Origin: Planctomycetia bacterium
Lineage (GTDB): Bacteria; Planctomycetota; UBA1135; GCA-002686595
Direction: 5' to 3'
Length of the DNA: 6,328 bases
Assembly: GCA_005778045.1 (NCBI GenBank)
Contig: SXKQ01000219.1
Location: 1-6,328, forward strand
Every line of letters begins with the position of its first letter. The stretch's first letter is position 1. Under the pieces are notes generated by a model, which saw nothing but the letters and a program-made list of their open reading frames with translations, was not told the DNA's origin and did not search any database. Shown here in pieces: positions 5,957 through 6,328 of this stretch. The translations under genes and the position numbers were made by a program.

Positions 5957-6328
5957 CTAGAGGCTGCGGATGCGCTCCTCGCGATCGAGGGCGATCATGG
6001 CGTCGACGAGGGGCTGGAGCTTACCCGCGAGCACCTGCTCGAGGGAGTAGTTCTCGTTGGCCCGGTGGTCGGTGACGCGGTTCTGCGGGAAGTTGTAAGT
6101 CCGGATGCGGGCGTTGCGGTCTCCGCTGCCGACTTGGTTCTTGCGCAGGGCCGCGCGCTCGGCGTCCTTGCGGGCGCGCTCGGCCTCGAACAGGCGCGAG
6201 CGCAGCACGCGCATGGCGCGCGCGCGGTTCTTGTGCTGGCTCTTCTCGTCCATGCACACCACCACGGTGCCCGTCGGGAGGTGGGTGATGCGCACGGCCG
6301 ACTCCGTCTTGTTGACGTGTTGGCCGCC
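5957..6328 (-). CDS. prfA: Peptide chain release factor 1 (RF1), C-terminal part, cut by the window edge
   Basis: The last 123 codons are present and the frame is open to the right edge. The fragment begins exactly with the catalytic GGQ motif (bases 6320-6328), continuing [17 protein letters not shown] and [15 protein letters not shown], which is the peptidyl-transferase-contacting domain of class I release factors. [23 protein letters not shown] marks it as RF1 and not RF2, whose equivalent segment reads with 'IRSYV..D.RI.D.RT'. The length from GGQ to the end is close to that of E. coli RF1 (about 128 residues). The PxT anticodon-like tripeptide that reads UAA and UAG lies beyond the edge. 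It acts in the ribosomal A site to release the finished chain. The glutamine of GGQ is the substrate of the PrmC encoded two genes downstream. The gene ends in TAG. Confidence 0.96.
   Translation of the reverse strand, partial: GGQHVNKTESAVRITHLPTGTVVVCMDEKSQHKNRARAMRVLRSRLFEAERARKDAERAALRKNQVGSGDRNARIRTYNFPQNRVTDHRANENYSLEQVLAGKLQPLVDAMIALDREERIRSL

Overview
The window is GC-rich bacterial chromosome (roughly two thirds G+C by eye) with tightly packed genes and very short intergenic gaps. Seven protein genes can be supported. Six are on the minus strand and one, a PilZ gene, is on the plus strand. Both ends cut through a gene. I see no RNA genes, insertion sequences, CRISPR arrays, phage genes or large repeats. 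Shine-Dalgarno sequences are weak or absent before most starts. The style of the single-stranded DNA-binding protein (SSB), the cysteine-rich tail of the ETF-ubiquinone oxidoreductase and the high G+C would fit a Planctomycetota-, Myxococcota- or Acidobacteriota-like aerobe. That assignment is a loose inference and no marker in the window settles it.

Right part, read leftwards on the minus strand: the 3' end of prfA (release factor RF1, beginning exactly at its GGQ motif), then a 135-base gap with two small inverted repeats, then an unrecognised membrane protein of 241 residues with about six hydrophobic segments, then prmC, the methyltransferase that modifies the GGQ glutamine of release factors. 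prfA and prmC are a classic pair; here the membrane gene sits between them. prmC converges with the plus-strand PilZ gene, and only 11 bases separate their stops.

Centre: the PilZ gene (a single-domain cyclic-di-GMP receptor) diverges from ssb. The 113-base gap between them carries a good sigma70-type promoter candidate for pilZ, whose predicted transcription start falls on or next to the ATG. It also carries a likely -10 box for ssb on the other strand.

Left part, read leftwards on the minus strand: ssb, then after 8 bases a fused moaD-moaE gene (both subunits of molybdopterin synthase in one chain, with the MoaD Gly-Gly end now internal), then after 82 bases the ETF-ubiquinone oxidoreductase, then after 55 bases the first 219 codons of a leucyl aminopeptidase (pepA). 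All four are co-directional and could be one transcript, but their functions (DNA maintenance, molybdenum cofactor synthesis, electron transfer from acyl-CoA dehydrogenases to quinone, peptide turnover) are not obviously related.

Overall this is a housekeeping region. I found no convincing undescribed system. The points most worth a second look are the MoaD-MoaE fusion, the extra FixX-like cysteines in the oxidoreductase, and the unknown membrane protein between prfA and prmC.
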